Below, piece by piece: positions 25,353-33,584 of a stretch of DNA of 35,865 nt; the first letter of the stretch is position 1, and every line of letters begins with the position of its first letter. The stretch spans positions 1-35,865 of the forward strand of contig CAZXDP010000024.1 in assembly GCA_964639255.1 (NCBI GenBank), read 5' to 3'. The translations under genes were made by a program, and so were the position numbers. The notes beneath the pieces were generated by a model, which did not search any database, was not told the origin of the DNA, and saw nothing but the letters and a program-made list of their open reading frames with translations. The stretch comes from NZQO01 sp964639255. GTDB taxonomy: Bacteria; Bacteroidota; Bacteroidia; Flavobacteriales; Flavobacteriaceae.

Positions 25353-27680
25353 TTATTCCTTTTTCACCAATTTAATAACACGATGTGCATTCTCGATATC
25401 CCGAACATACAAAAAATAGATGCCGGAGCCAAAAGATTCCATACCGGTGAGTTGCCACTCGCCATTTGTTTGTGATACTGATACAGGAAGCTTCCTGCCC
25501 AACATATCGACCAAGAAAATGCCCGAATCATCCAAGATGGCGGTAGTTTTAATGGTGATCGATTCGGAAAATGGATTGGGATATACACTAAGTTGTGTAA
25601 GGTTTGGCGCCCCTGGAACCGAAAGGATTCCCTCTTCGTAATCGATAACTTTAAAATCGTCGAAGTAGAAACCATCGCCGGGGATGAAATTATCGGTAAG
25701 CAGTTGAAATCGAAACTTGGCCGAGATTGCCGTTTTATATGGTGTTAAATTCAATCGAAACGATTGCCAAGCAGCATTAAAAGTAAACACGTTCAAATTC
25801 TCCCACGTTACGCCATTATCGGTTGAAACTTGAAACGCGACAGAATCAACGTTTTCCAAAGCATGCTTGTAATTGAACTCAACGTAGGGGAAATCTGTTT
25901 CATTTAGGTTGAACGAATTGGCTAGTTCGAAATAATTGAGCGTATTGTTTTGGGAATTTCCCCCATTTGAATCACCAAAACAGGCCGATCCGCTATAGGA
26001 ATCGTCGGTAACAATACCCCAGGAAATGCCATTGCCAGATGTAACCCAATTGGCAGCACCCGCCTCGGCATCATCGATAAAAAGAAGTTGCGGTGTCCCT
26101 ATGGTGATGGGGATTTCAGAAGATTCGTTCAGCACACCATCTTGGAAAGTGTTCACCGTTAGCGTAAAACCACTCTCCTGGAAGGAAGGATCTATGGAGA
26201 TTTGAAATGGAAACGAGGTGTTCGTAGCTCGCTGCCTCGCGGGAATTTCGCCATAGGCTACCGCTGTTGGCACTTGAACTTCAGGCGAAGAGGCAATTAT
26301 CTGAACGCTCACATCTTGTGCCGATGCCCCTACGCCCACATTTTTGACCTCTACAAGCAAAGGAAAGGTTTCTCCAGGCACGGCGGCTCCCAATTGTTGG
26401 TGACTCTGCACGTCAATGTAGGCTCCGGAAATCCACGTTTGGTACAGAAAGGGACGAACATTCTCGGCTACCAAATCAAAAATCTCGCTGGGTAAAGGCC
26501 AAAATCCGCTACCGTCTATTTCAGGGGTCCACCCGTATATACCTTCGGAATGAAGATAATCGCGAGTGGTTCCACAACTGGTATAGCCCAGCATCTGGAA
26601 CGTTACGCCATAGGTGTAATCATTTTCATTCAAAAATGCCGAAGCCCACTCGCTATAAATGTCGAATGCAGGCGGATTGGTATTATAGCCATACGGCATT
26701 AGGTAGGTACCCGCGGTGGAATGCGTGGAGAATGCAGTGTTGGGTTGGATCGCTGCCAAGAGGTCCCGAACGGCAACTGCCTCGGGTTCCGAAAAGGCCC
26801 CTTCGCCACGATAAGTTCCGGAACAAGGATCTGTGCTGGAGCAAGACCCATCATTGGCATATCCAAAGGCATAGTTTCTATTAAGATCGACCCCTACACA
26901 AGAACCGCTGTTGGGATTTCGGTTTTTGCGCCACATACCGCCCCCATTGGGGTTGGTACTGCGGTTGTATTCGTACCCGTCGGGATTAACCACGGGAACA
27001 AAATAGATTTCCCGATTGTCGATTAAATGTGTGATGGAAGCATCGGTTTCATAATGCTCTAGCAACCAGAACATATAATTTACAGTCGCCGCCATGGAAA
27101 CAGGTTCTCGGGCGTGGTGCAGTGCATCGAAATAGGCCGCAGGTTCATCTTCATCGATGTCTGGATTGTCAGAAATTTTTGCCATCCAGATATCCCGCCC
27201 CTCAATGGAAGTTCCTATGCTTACCTTTTCTGAAATAAGCGTTGGGTATTTCAGGCGCATCGCATCCAGCTTCTGTCCAATCTCCTCGTAGGTATAATAG
27301 CCGCCCATACTGCCCAAATCAAAGCCATCGGCCACGAACCGGTTTTTTTGCGGATTCGGATTTTCGACAAGGTCTCGATTCAGTCTTTGGCTATAGTCCT
27401 GCTTTACATTTGCTACCAATACGGTAAAGGGTATGGCTAATGTTCTTAGCTGTTCTAATTCCGAAGGCGAAACATATAACTGCAACTCCCCTGCCTCGCC
27501 TACCTTTATGTGGTCGAGGTCGAATCCGTTTTGCTGTAATGCCTGTATCGCAACACTTCCGTCGGGAACTACGGCTACCTTACTTAGTATTTGAGCCGTG
27601 GTAACTATTGGGGCGACAAATATTATGATGCTACAAGCCCAACTTAACAATAGGGTCATTCTCTTTTTTTTCGTTTCCAT
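25353..27680 (-). CDS. T9SS-exported M14 zinc carboxypeptidase
   Basis: The product has 775 aa. Order: signal peptide (LLSWACSIIIFVAPIVTTAQ), an N-terminal propeptide-like region to about 120, then the M14 catalytic domain at about 128-410. Zinc ligands are His 189 and Glu 192 (HHAREP) and His 320 (FSTHSTAG). Substrate carboxylate-binding Asn-Arg sit in VDLNRNYAFG (267-268), and Glu 387 (YGWTPEID) is the general base. A beta-rich segment (about 415-520) and a MAM/jelly-roll-like domain (about 535-690) follow, then a T9SS sorting domain (LSVYPNPFSESITI, then VDMLGRKLPVSV, then VIKLVKKE). All catalytic residues are present, so it should be an active extracellular peptidase that trims peptides. 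The ATG at 27680 overlaps the preceding small gene by 25 bases; a Met at residue 8 would nearly remove the overlap. Confidence 0.93.
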   Translation of the reverse strand: METKKKRMTLLLSWACSIIIFVAPIVTTAQILSKVAVVPDGSVAIQALQQNGFDLDHIKVGEAGELQLYVSPSELEQLRTLAIPFTVLVANVKQDYSQRLNRDLVENPNPQKNRFVADGFDLGSMGGYYTYEEIGQKLDAMRLKYPTLISEKVSIGTSIEGRDIWMAKISDNPDIDEDEPAAYFDALHHAREPVSMAATVNYMFWLLEHYETDASITHLIDNREIYFVPVVNPDGYEYNRSTNPNGGGMWRKNRNPNSGSCVGVDLNRNYAFGYANDGSCSSTDPCSGTYRGEGAFSEPEAVAVRDLLAAIQPNTAFSTHSTAGTYLMPYGYNTNPPAFDIYSEWASAFLNENDYTYGVTFQMLGYTSCGTTRDYLHSEGIYGWTPEIDGSGFWPLPSEIFDLVAENVRPFLYQTWISGAYIDVQSHQQLGAAVPGETFPLLVEVKNVGVGASAQDVSVQIIASSPEVQVPTAVAYGEIPARQRATNTSFPFQISIDPSFQESGFTLTVNTFQDGVLNESSEIPITIGTPQLLFIDDAEAGAANWVTSGNGISWGIVTDDSYSGSACFGDSNGGNSQNNTLNYFELANSFNLNETDFPYVEFNYKHALENVDSVAFQVSTDNGVTWENLNVFTFNAAWQSFRLNLTPYKTAISAKFRFQLLTDNFIPGDGFYFDDFKVIDYEEGILSVPGAPNLTQLSVYPNPFSESITIKTTAILDDSGIFLVDMLGRKLPVSVSQTNGEWQLTGMESFGSGIYFLYVRDIENAHRVIKLVKKE

Positions 27681-27868
27681 ATAAAATATAGGATAATAAA
27701 GAGTACAGGTAAAACGATATATATAATGACATCTGCAGTGTCCATTAAATCGATAGGCGAATAATCATTCGGTTGCGGTACGCCGTGAGGTGTTTGGGCA
27801 TAGATTTTGCTATAAAAAGAGATAAAAAAACAAATTGCTATCGGTATTGATCCATACTTTTTTACCAT
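27656..27868 (-). CDS. Small exported single-span membrane protein, 70 aa
   Basis: An N-terminal signal peptide (IPIAICFFISFYSKIYAQ, ending YAQ) is followed by a short proline-rich segment (TPHGVPQPNDYSPIDLMD), a membrane helix (VIIYIVLPVLFIILYFIW) and a basic tail (KRKKRE). Similar tiny proteins, QP-rich and then one helix, occur in many Flavobacteriaceae and are sometimes mislabelled adenylosuccinate synthetase; the role is unknown. The basic tail after the helix predicts a periplasmic N-terminal loop and cytoplasmic C-terminus. Its 3' end overlaps the M14 gene by 25 bases, so it is the first gene of the cluster and may couple translation of the peptidase. Confidence 0.75.
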   Translation of the reverse strand: MVKKYGSIPIAICFFISFYSKIYAQTPHGVPQPNDYSPIDLMDTADVIIYIVLPVLFIILYFIWKRKKRE

Positions 27869-28003
27869 TTCACATTTTTCGCTGAAAGTACTTAAAATAG
27901 AAACTTGGTGCCTTAAATTTAACAGAAAATGTTAAGTTTTTGGATTTGTGGAATCTATGGCGTACTATGTCGTGTTGCATTAATTTAAACAAAGGAAATA
28001 TAT

Positions 28004-28870
28004 ATGAGACAGCTCAAAATTACGAAGCAAGTAACCAACCGCGAAACCAAATCTTTGAACAGTTACCTACAGGATGTGAGCAAGATCGATATGATCACTG
28101 CCGAAGAGGAGGTCGAGTTGGCACAACGCATTCGTGAGGGAGACCAGGCTGCCTTAGAGAAATTGACACGCGCCAATTTGCGTTTTGTGATTTCGGTAGC
28201 CAAGCAATACCAAAACCAAGGCCTTAGCCTATCAGACCTGATTAATGAAGGAAATGTAGGTCTGGTAAAAGCTGCAAAGCGTTTTGACGAAACCCGAGGC
28301 TTTAAATTTATCTCGTATGCCGTGTGGTGGATTCGCCAGTCGATATTGCAGGCCATTGCCGAGCAGGCCCGTGTAGTTCGATTACCCTTGAATAAAATTG
28401 GGGATATAAGTAAAATTAACAAAGCGGCCATACACTTGGAACAAATCCATCAGCGAAAACCTACGCCCGAGGAAATTGCAAAAGAACTCGATATTTCTGT
28501 GCGCAAGGTGAAGAGTTCCTTGAAGAATTCGAACAAGAGCTTATCTATGGACGCTCCTTTCCAGGAAGGTGAGAACGATAACAATCTATACGATGTGGTA
28601 AGTTCTGGCGAGAGTCCCAACCCAGACAAAGCGTTGATACACGAATCGTTAAAAATCGAAATAGACCGAGCCTTAGATACTCTTTCCCCACGGGAGGCAG
28701 ATGTAGTTCGGCTCAATTTCGGTCTGGGAGGTCAGCCCGTAATGACACTTCAGGAAATTGGTGATACGTTCGATTTAAGCCGCGAGCGCGTTCGCCAAAT
28801 ACGTGAAAAGGCTATTCGAAGACTTAGGCAGCAATCTAAAAGCCATATCCTTAAGAAATACTTAGGATAA
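28004..28870 (+). CDS. rpoD: Primary RNA polymerase sigma factor RpoD (Bacteroidota short type)
   Basis: The product has 288 aa. Sigma-70 regions appear in order: 1.2 (LNSYLQDVSKIDMITAEEE), 2.1-2.4 (LRFVISVAKQY, LSLSDLINEGNVGLVKAAKR, GFKFISYAVWWIRQSI), 3 (VRLPLNKIGDISKI) and 4 (LSPREADVVRLNFG, then the helix-turn-helix LQEIGDTFDLSRERVRQI). Region 1.1 and the non-conserved region are absent, as is normal for the principal sigma of Bacteroidota, which recognises TTG/TAnnTTTG promoters. The ATG at 28004 fits the family's start (MRQLKITKQVTNRE). Unusually for this phylum, AAAGGA lies 7 bases upstream of the ATG and resembles a Shine-Dalgarno site. The gene is divergent from the M14 cluster and stands alone. 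Confidence 0.95.
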   Translation: MRQLKITKQVTNRETKSLNSYLQDVSKIDMITAEEEVELAQRIREGDQAALEKLTRANLRFVISVAKQYQNQGLSLSDLINEGNVGLVKAAKRFDETRGFKFISYAVWWIRQSILQAIAEQARVVRLPLNKIGDISKINKAAIHLEQIHQRKPTPEEIAKELDISVRKVKSSLKNSNKSLSMDAPFQEGENDNNLYDVVSSGESPNPDKALIHESLKIEIDRALDTLSPREADVVRLNFGLGGQPVMTLQEIGDTFDLSRERVRQIREKAIRRLRQQSKSHILKKYLG

Positions 28871-28945
28871 TTTTAAACATTTTAAGAGTTCCTTATTAAA
28901 CGGGTATACGTTCTACCGCTATCTTTATACAACAACTAAAGATAT

Positions 28946-30784
28946 ATGACGGTAGAAATTATACTCGTTTTTACTATTCTCTTACTAACCATCGTCCTTT
29001 TTGCCTTCGAGATTTTTCCCGTCGACAAAATTGCCCTCTTCATCATCGTTTCGCTGGCAATCTTGGGCCTCGTTTCGCCAGAGGAAGCCATTTCGGGCTT
29101 TTCAAATTCAGCAACAATCACCGTTTTGGCCCTAATGATTTTGGCCATTGGGATGGAGGATACGGGAGTGATATCCACCTTGGCACGGCTCCTCAAAAAT
29201 TTGCATATTCTGCCCTTATTGCTTTTGCTTCCAGCTTTTATGCTCATAACTGCAAGTATTTCGGCATTTATAAGCACAACGGCTGTTGTAATTGTATTTA
29301 TCAAGATTATTTCTGAATTCAGCAAACGTTTCAACATTCCCGAATCGAAACTGCTGTTGCCCATATCGTTTGCCGGTATCTTGGGCGGAAGCTGTACCCT
29401 TATGGGAACTTCAACGAACCTTATCGTGAACTCCGTAGCGCGCGACCTTGGGGCCGAGCGTTTCAACTTTTTCGAATTTACGCTTTATGGATTGGTATTT
29501 TTACTCGTTTCTATAGCGGTCATCACTATAGCCTCCCGCTGGTTGCCAAACAAGCGGCCCGAGGATATTGAGGCCGAATACAAGTTGGAAAACTATGTGA
29601 CCTACGTCATTATTACCGAAGATTCTGATTTGATTGGAAAGAAGATTGAGGATACCTTTCTTTTTAACGATGGGGAAATAAGTTTGCTGAAGTTGATTCG
29701 GAACAACCAGGTGAACAATGCGCCGGGAAGGTATATTACCCTTCAGCAAAACGACAAGATGCTATTGCTATGCAATTTGGAAAATTTAATGCGCCTCAAT
29801 GAATTTAAGGGTTTGGATATACACGAGCGGTTGAATGTTGGTGAAGCAGCTTATAATTTGGATGCATTTGAACTTCCGAAGAAAAACAAGGAAGGCAATG
29901 AAAATCCGGAAAATTTAGGCTTCGTAGAGCTATTGATATTACCGGGATCAAATTTGATAGGCAAAACGCTACGTCAAATACGAAAGCAAAATCTGCAAAA
30001 CGCTACGCCAATAGCCATTCGGAAACGCAAGAACATTCGAAATACAAAAGAGCGCCTTATTAGGAAGGAACTGGGTAAAATTGCCATTAAGCCGGGCGAT
30101 CGACTGTTGGTGGAAACCCCCATTGAAGACTACCCAAGACTGGAACTCATTGAAAATGTGGCTATTTTACGCCAGTATGACAGTCCGCCAAAACAGGACG
30201 CACTAAAAAAGACATTGGCCTTCGCAATACTTCTTTCGGTTATAGGTCTCGCTGCGAGTGGGTTGCTAAGTATCTTGGTAAGCTCGTTGTTGGGGGTCGC
30301 CCTCTTGCTTTTAACTAACTGCGTCGCCCTTACCGAAGTATACCATAGGGTAAATTGGCAAGTTATCTTTCTGTTGGCGGGCATGATTCCATTAGGGGTC
30401 GCGATGCACAATACCGGGGCCGATATGTGGATAACCGAGCGCCTCTTGGAAATGCTAACGGGAAAATCGAACATCATCATCATTGGGCTTCTTTTCTTGA
30501 TAACTATGATAATGAGCGGGGTGATAAGCAACAATGCCACAGCAATTATTATGACACCCATAGCATTTTCGCTGGCATCGGGGCTCGATTTAGATTATAA
30601 GCCCTTTATCCTCTCGGTGCTCTTTGGTGCAAATTTCAGTTTCTTTACACCAGTAGGCTATCAAACCAATACCCTTATATACGGAATGGGGTTTTATAGA
30701 TTCCGTCATTTTTTAATCATTGGAGGCATACTTTCCCTTATTCTTTGGATTTTGGGTACCTTTATGTTATCCAGTATACTGTAA
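28946..30784 (+). CDS. SLC13/DASS-type transporter with two RCK_C domains
   Basis: The product has 612 aa. Each half of the membrane part carries the ion-transporter hallmarks: STTAVV and GTSTNL in the N-terminal half (about 112-157), SNNATA and YQTN in the C-terminal half. Between them, at about 205-415, are two TrkA_C/RCK_C ligand-binding domains (VTYVIITEDSDLIGKKI, LGFVELLILPGSNLIGKTL). This is the layout of the SLC13 permease family with regulatory insert, sodium-coupled uptake of sulfate or dicarboxylates; the substrate cannot be assigned here. The ATG at 28946 sits directly before the first membrane helix. The MscS gene follows after 22 bases and the pair ends at the terminator at 31726. 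Confidence 0.88.
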   Translation: MTVEIILVFTILLLTIVLFAFEIFPVDKIALFIIVSLAILGLVSPEEAISGFSNSATITVLALMILAIGMEDTGVISTLARLLKNLHILPLLLLLPAFMLITASISAFISTTAVVIVFIKIISEFSKRFNIPESKLLLPISFAGILGGSCTLMGTSTNLIVNSVARDLGAERFNFFEFTLYGLVFLLVSIAVITIASRWLPNKRPEDIEAEYKLENYVTYVIITEDSDLIGKKIEDTFLFNDGEISLLKLIRNNQVNNAPGRYITLQQNDKMLLLCNLENLMRLNEFKGLDIHERLNVGEAAYNLDAFELPKKNKEGNENPENLGFVELLILPGSNLIGKTLRQIRKQNLQNATPIAIRKRKNIRNTKERLIRKELGKIAIKPGDRLLVETPIEDYPRLELIENVAILRQYDSPPKQDALKKTLAFAILLSVIGLAASGLLSILVSSLLGVALLLLTNCVALTEVYHRVNWQVIFLLAGMIPLGVAMHNTGADMWITERLLEMLTGKSNIIIIGLLFLITMIMSGVISNNATAIIMTPIAFSLASGLDLDYKPFILSVLFGANFSFFTPVGYQTNTLIYGMGFYRFRHFLIIGGILSLILWILGTFMLSSIL

Positions 30785-30806
30785 ACATTTAAATTTTAGT
30801 ACAATT

Positions 30807-31700
30807 ATGGACGAGAAAACATTTTCAGTAAACGATGCCATAGCCGATTTGTGGGAGAAATTAGGAGGCTGGCTAGATGCTTTGATATTAAAGCTTCCCA
30901 ATTTTGCCGTAGCCATACTCGTTATGGTGCTTTTTTACTTTTTGGCGAAGGGGCTCAGCAATGTGTCGAGGCGACTGCTGTTTAAGAAAATAGACCAAGA
31001 AAGCATACGACAAATGCTGGGTAAACTAGTGTTCGCCGTCGTTATCCTCATCGGTTTCTTTATTGCCTTGGGAGTTATGGACCTCGACAAGGCGCTTACC
31101 TCGGTTCTTGCCGGTGCCGGTGTGGTTGGTTTGGCCATTGGTCTTGCCTTGCAGGGTACCTTGGGCAACACCGTTTCTGGATTGGTGCTCTCTTTTTTGC
31201 CGAAGGTTCGTATTGGCGATTTTATCGAATCGGGCGACAAGAAAGGATATGTGAGCGAGATTAGCCTGCGCAATATCGTGATTCGGCAAACCGACAATGA
31301 GTATGTAATTATTCCGAATTCTACCTTCGTCGACAATCCCTTTACCAACTATTCGTGGAGCAATCGCTCGCGAATTGACGTTTCCTGTGGTGTGGGGTAT
31401 GAAGATGACCTCGAAAAGGTTGAGAATTTAGTCACAAAAATAATCAGCGATAACTTTGAACAGCAAGAAGGTGAAGGGGTTGAATTCTTCTTCACGGAGT
31501 TTGGCGACAGCTCCATCAACTTCGTTACCCGGTTCTGGATTGAAAGCACCAAACCAAAACCCAAGCTTGCGGCACAGCATAAGGCGATCAAATTGATCAA
31601 GAAGCACTTCGATGCCGAAGGTATCAATATCCCCTTCCCTATTCGCACGCTGGATTTTGGAAAGAACAAATTGCAAATGGCTCCCAGAGAGGACAAGTAA
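30807..31700 (+). CDS. MscS-family mechanosensitive channel
   Basis: The product has 297 aa from the ATG at 30807; the frame is open further upstream inside the transporter gene but that part is not conserved. Membrane helices lie at about 30-52 and 70-92, then the pore helix TM3 with the glycine/alanine pattern AGAGVVGLAIGLALQGTLGN (about 100-120). The beta domain (VRIGDFIESGDKKGYVSEIS, VIIPNSTFVDNPFTNYS) and a C-terminal alpha/beta domain follow. Size and order match E. coli MscS. It opens under membrane tension to release solutes in hypo-osmotic shock. It lies 22 bases after the SLC13 gene and is probably co-transcribed with it. Confidence 0.93.
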   Translation: MDEKTFSVNDAIADLWEKLGGWLDALILKLPNFAVAILVMVLFYFLAKGLSNVSRRLLFKKIDQESIRQMLGKLVFAVVILIGFFIALGVMDLDKALTSVLAGAGVVGLAIGLALQGTLGNTVSGLVLSFLPKVRIGDFIESGDKKGYVSEISLRNIVIRQTDNEYVIIPNSTFVDNPFTNYSWSNRSRIDVSCGVGYEDDLEKVENLVTKIISDNFEQQEGEGVEFFFTEFGDSSINFVTRFWIESTKPKPKLAAQHKAIKLIKKHFDAEGINIPFPIRTLDFGKNKLQMAPREDK

Positions 31701-31725
31701 TTTTCTTGCAAATCAATCGCGTACT

Positions 31726-31755
31726 CAAAGGGCTCTAACAGAGCCCTTTGTTTTT
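31726..31755 (+). terminator. Rho-independent terminator after the MscS gene
   Basis: A perfect 11-bp stem CAAAGGGCTCT/AGAGCCCTTTG (31726-31736 with 31740-31750) with an AAC loop, then TTTTT. Confidence 0.95.
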
Positions 31756-31813
31756 GTAACCATTTGATATTAAGTGTTTTTTAACAAAAAAATAGGATAC
31801 CTTAACAGCAGCC

Positions 31814-31835
31814 ATATACGTGTATACACGTATAT
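31814..31835 (+). promoter_or_regulatory. Perfect 22-bp palindrome overlapping the promoter of the OmpA-like gene (operator candidate)
   Basis: The half-site ATATACGTGTA (31814-31824) is followed directly by its reverse complement TACACGTATAT (31825-31835), with no mismatch and no spacer. Its last five bases are the first five of the -7 element TATATTTG (31831-31838). The transcript should start further downstream, so this acts as DNA rather than as an RNA hairpin; a dimeric regulator bound here would compete with RNA polymerase. No candidate regulator gene adjoins it. Confidence 0.7.
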
Positions 31836-31838
31836 TTG
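31831..31838 (+). promoter_or_regulatory. -7 promoter element for the OmpA-family lipoprotein gene
   Basis: TATATTTG matches TAnnTTTG exactly and ends 30 bases before the ATG at 31869. A -33 TTG is not evident; the 22-bp palindrome occupies the space just upstream. Confidence 0.6.
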
Positions 31839-31868
31839 TCGCATAACAAAATCCTAAACTTAGTCACA

Positions 31869-32711
31869 ATGAAAAAATTGATCACCTTAACCATTATCTC
31901 CAGCGCGGTATTATTTACCTCGTGTGTTTCTAAAAAGAAATATGTAGAGCTGGAAGGCCAGTATAATGATACCCGATCTCAATTGGCCAAGACCCAAGTA
32001 GAGAAAGAAGAAATTGAAGCAAAATATGCTCAAATAGAAGAACGCGTTGCCAGCTACAATGCTAAAATTCAATCGCTCAAAGATACCAACAACGAGCGTT
32101 TGCAAATGTACGAGAATGTAGTACTATCCAATGACGATCGTGAGAAGATGAAAGAAGCCCTTGCCAAAGTAGATCAGGAAGAATTGGCCCAGGCACAGAC
32201 ATTGGAAGATTCCATGAACTTGATAATCTCGTACAACTTGAAACAGAATCTCGACAATACTCTTATTGCCGAAGGTGAGGAAGACGATATAAAAATAGAC
32301 ATCGATGAAACGGTGGTGATGATTACCGTATCAGACAAGTTATTGTTCAAATCGGGTAGTGCTCGTGTAAATCCCAAAGCAGACAATTTGTTGCAGCGCC
32401 TAGCAGCTGTCATCAATAGCGAACCTGCCCTGGAAGTAATGGTAGAAGGCCATACCGATTCCAAGACCGTTAAGCCAGGCGCTTATATTAAAGATAATTG
32501 GGAGTTGAGCGTAGAGCGTTCAACCGCAGTAATTCGTAAATTGCAGGATGAGTATGGTGTAGCTCCTGAAAAACTTATCGCGGCAGGTCGTAGTAGTTTC
32601 CACCCCTTAGCCGATAACGAGACTGAAGAAGGTCGCGCCACCAACCGAAGAACACGCATTGTTATATTGCCTAACTTAGATAAGTTCTTGGCGCTGCTTT
32701 CAGCCAACTAA
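31869..32711 (+). CDS. OmpA-family peptidoglycan-binding lipoprotein
   Basis: The product has 280 aa from the ATG at 31869 (an open frame from 31836 overlaps the promoter). A lipoprotein signal LFTSC puts the lipidated Cys at residue 19. A coiled-coil stalk follows (about 25-130; QLAKTQVEKEEIEAKYAQIE), then an OmpA C-terminal domain (about 150-270) with LLFKSGSARVNPKAD, VEGHTDS, the peptidoglycan-binding stretch NWELSVERSTAV and the end GRATNRRTRIVI. It should tether the outer membrane, or the inner leaflet of it, to peptidoglycan. It is monocistronic with its own promoter, an overlapping 22-bp palindrome and a terminator, which suggests dedicated regulation. Confidence 0.93.
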   Translation: MKKLITLTIISSAVLFTSCVSKKKYVELEGQYNDTRSQLAKTQVEKEEIEAKYAQIEERVASYNAKIQSLKDTNNERLQMYENVVLSNDDREKMKEALAKVDQEELAQAQTLEDSMNLIISYNLKQNLDNTLIAEGEEDDIKIDIDETVVMITVSDKLLFKSGSARVNPKADNLLQRLAAVINSEPALEVMVEGHTDSKTVKPGAYIKDNWELSVERSTAVIRKLQDEYGVAPEKLIAAGRSSFHPLADNETEEGRATNRRTRIVILPNLDKFLALLSAN

Positions 32712-32737
32712 GAATTTATTCAACTCCCCACAAGTGC

Positions 32738-32767
32738 AAAGCGGTCTGTTACGGACCGCTTTTTTTT
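32738..32767 (+). terminator. Rho-independent terminator after the OmpA-like gene
   Basis: The stem AAAGCGGTC/GACCGCTTT (32738-32746 with 32754-32762) has a seven-base loop and is followed by T to 32767. Confidence 0.93.
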
Positions 32768-32816
32768 ATTTTCCGCATTAAAAGTTAAAATATGTTAACA
32801 TTCTCTTAAAATATAG

Positions 32817-32824
32817 TATCTTTG
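32817..32824 (+). promoter_or_regulatory. -7 promoter element for the tandem STAS-like genes
   Basis: TATCTTTG matches TAnnTTTG exactly and ends 19 bases before the ATG at 32844. The upstream 50 bases are very AT-rich but contain no clear TTG at -33. Confidence 0.6.
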
Positions 32825-32843
32825 TGATTCCTATCTTTCCGCT

Positions 32844-33212
32844 ATGATTAGCACATACGCTACCGATTTTTGTGAACTGGATTTATATCCACGGTTTGCG
32901 GTATTGCGTATCTTCGAGAACGAAATGTTCGATTTATCTAAGGCCAATATTCTACGCAGCAAATTCGTAGAAGTTTTCAAGAATCAAGAATTCGTACTTA
33001 TTACCGATCGTAGCTTGTACCACGATATCGATTTGCGAATCTACAAGGATCGACGTCTTCGAAATATGAAAGGTTTGGCAATCGTTTCGCAAAATCCCGT
33101 AGAGCGCGACCGGGCCTTAAAGGAACAAGCTCTTTTTGATGATAGTTTCGCTTTCTTCGAGCGTTTGGACGATGCCATTCACTGGGCCGGTGCATTCTTT
33201 AGAAACTACTAA
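32844..33212 (+). CDS. SpoIIAA/STAS-like small protein, tandem copy 1
   Basis: The product has 122 aa. The pattern is a beta strand (FAVLRIFEN), a helix (SKANILRSKFVEVFKN), a strand (FVLITDRSLYHDID), a strand (MKGLAIVSQNP) and a last helix ending FERLDDAIHWAGAFF. This matches the small alpha/beta SpoIIAA-like/STAS fold found in many Bacteroidota hypothetical proteins, where the closing motif is LDEAIEW-like. It is cytoplasmic; STAS proteins usually bind partner proteins or small ligands, but no conserved phosphorylatable Ser can be pointed to. The next gene, ten bases on, is a diverged copy: compare FCELDLYPRFAVLRIFEN with FSEIELHKHYAILRVFDG. The pair forms an operon from the promoter at 32817. 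Confidence 0.7.
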   Translation: MISTYATDFCELDLYPRFAVLRIFENEMFDLSKANILRSKFVEVFKNQEFVLITDRSLYHDIDLRIYKDRRLRNMKGLAIVSQNPVERDRALKEQALFDDSFAFFERLDDAIHWAGAFFRNY

Positions 33213-33222
33213 GTTATAGGCA

Positions 33223-33579
33223 ATGGTTATCAAGACCACTTCCTTTTCAGAAATTGAATTACATAAGCATTATGCTATTTTACGCGTGTTCGACGGAATA
33301 AAAATTACAGTGGCTCGGGCCCAGGAAACTTTTGCGATACTAAAGGAACACTTTAAAAATAAGCCTTTCGTGCTAATAAGCCATAGATTGCATACCTATG
33401 AGGTAGATCGCGAAGTGTTGAGAACGATTGATGCTCCCAATATGTTGGCCTGGGGAATTGTTTCTACCAAGCCCGATGGCCGTGCCCAGGCAGCGTTGGA
33501 ACAAGATCATTTTTCAAAAAATATAGCCTTCTTTTCCAATTTGGATGTAGCGAAAGATTGGACCAACACTTTTTTCTGA
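33223..33579 (+). CDS. SpoIIAA/STAS-like small protein, tandem copy 2
   Basis: The product has 118 aa with the same order of elements as the upstream copy: IELHKHYAILRVFDG, then a helix (AQETFAILKEHFKNKPF), a strand (FVLISHRLHTYEVD), a strand (MLAWGIVSTKP) and a last helix NIAFFSNLDVAKDWTNTFF. It starts ten bases after the stop of copy 1, without its own promoter, so both are made from one transcript. Sequence identity looks low to moderate, so this is an old duplication; the two may form a heterodimer or have different ligands. It is convergent with the SDR gene five bases away. Confidence 0.7.
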   Translation: MVIKTTSFSEIELHKHYAILRVFDGIKITVARAQETFAILKEHFKNKPFVLISHRLHTYEVDREVLRTIDAPNMLAWGIVSTKPDGRAQAALEQDHFSKNIAFFSNLDVAKDWTNTFF

Positions 33580-33584
33580 AGCAG

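Noticed and set aside
28936..29466. 176-codon minus-strand ORF within the SLC13 transporter gene
   Set aside because: It is fully antisense to a gene with clear family motifs; its composition (K, R, S, T-rich, no domain) is that of a shadow frame.
30130..30561. 143-codon minus-strand ORF in the transporter gene
   Set aside because: Antisense to conserved membrane helices; its hydrophobic look only mirrors the codons of the real gene.
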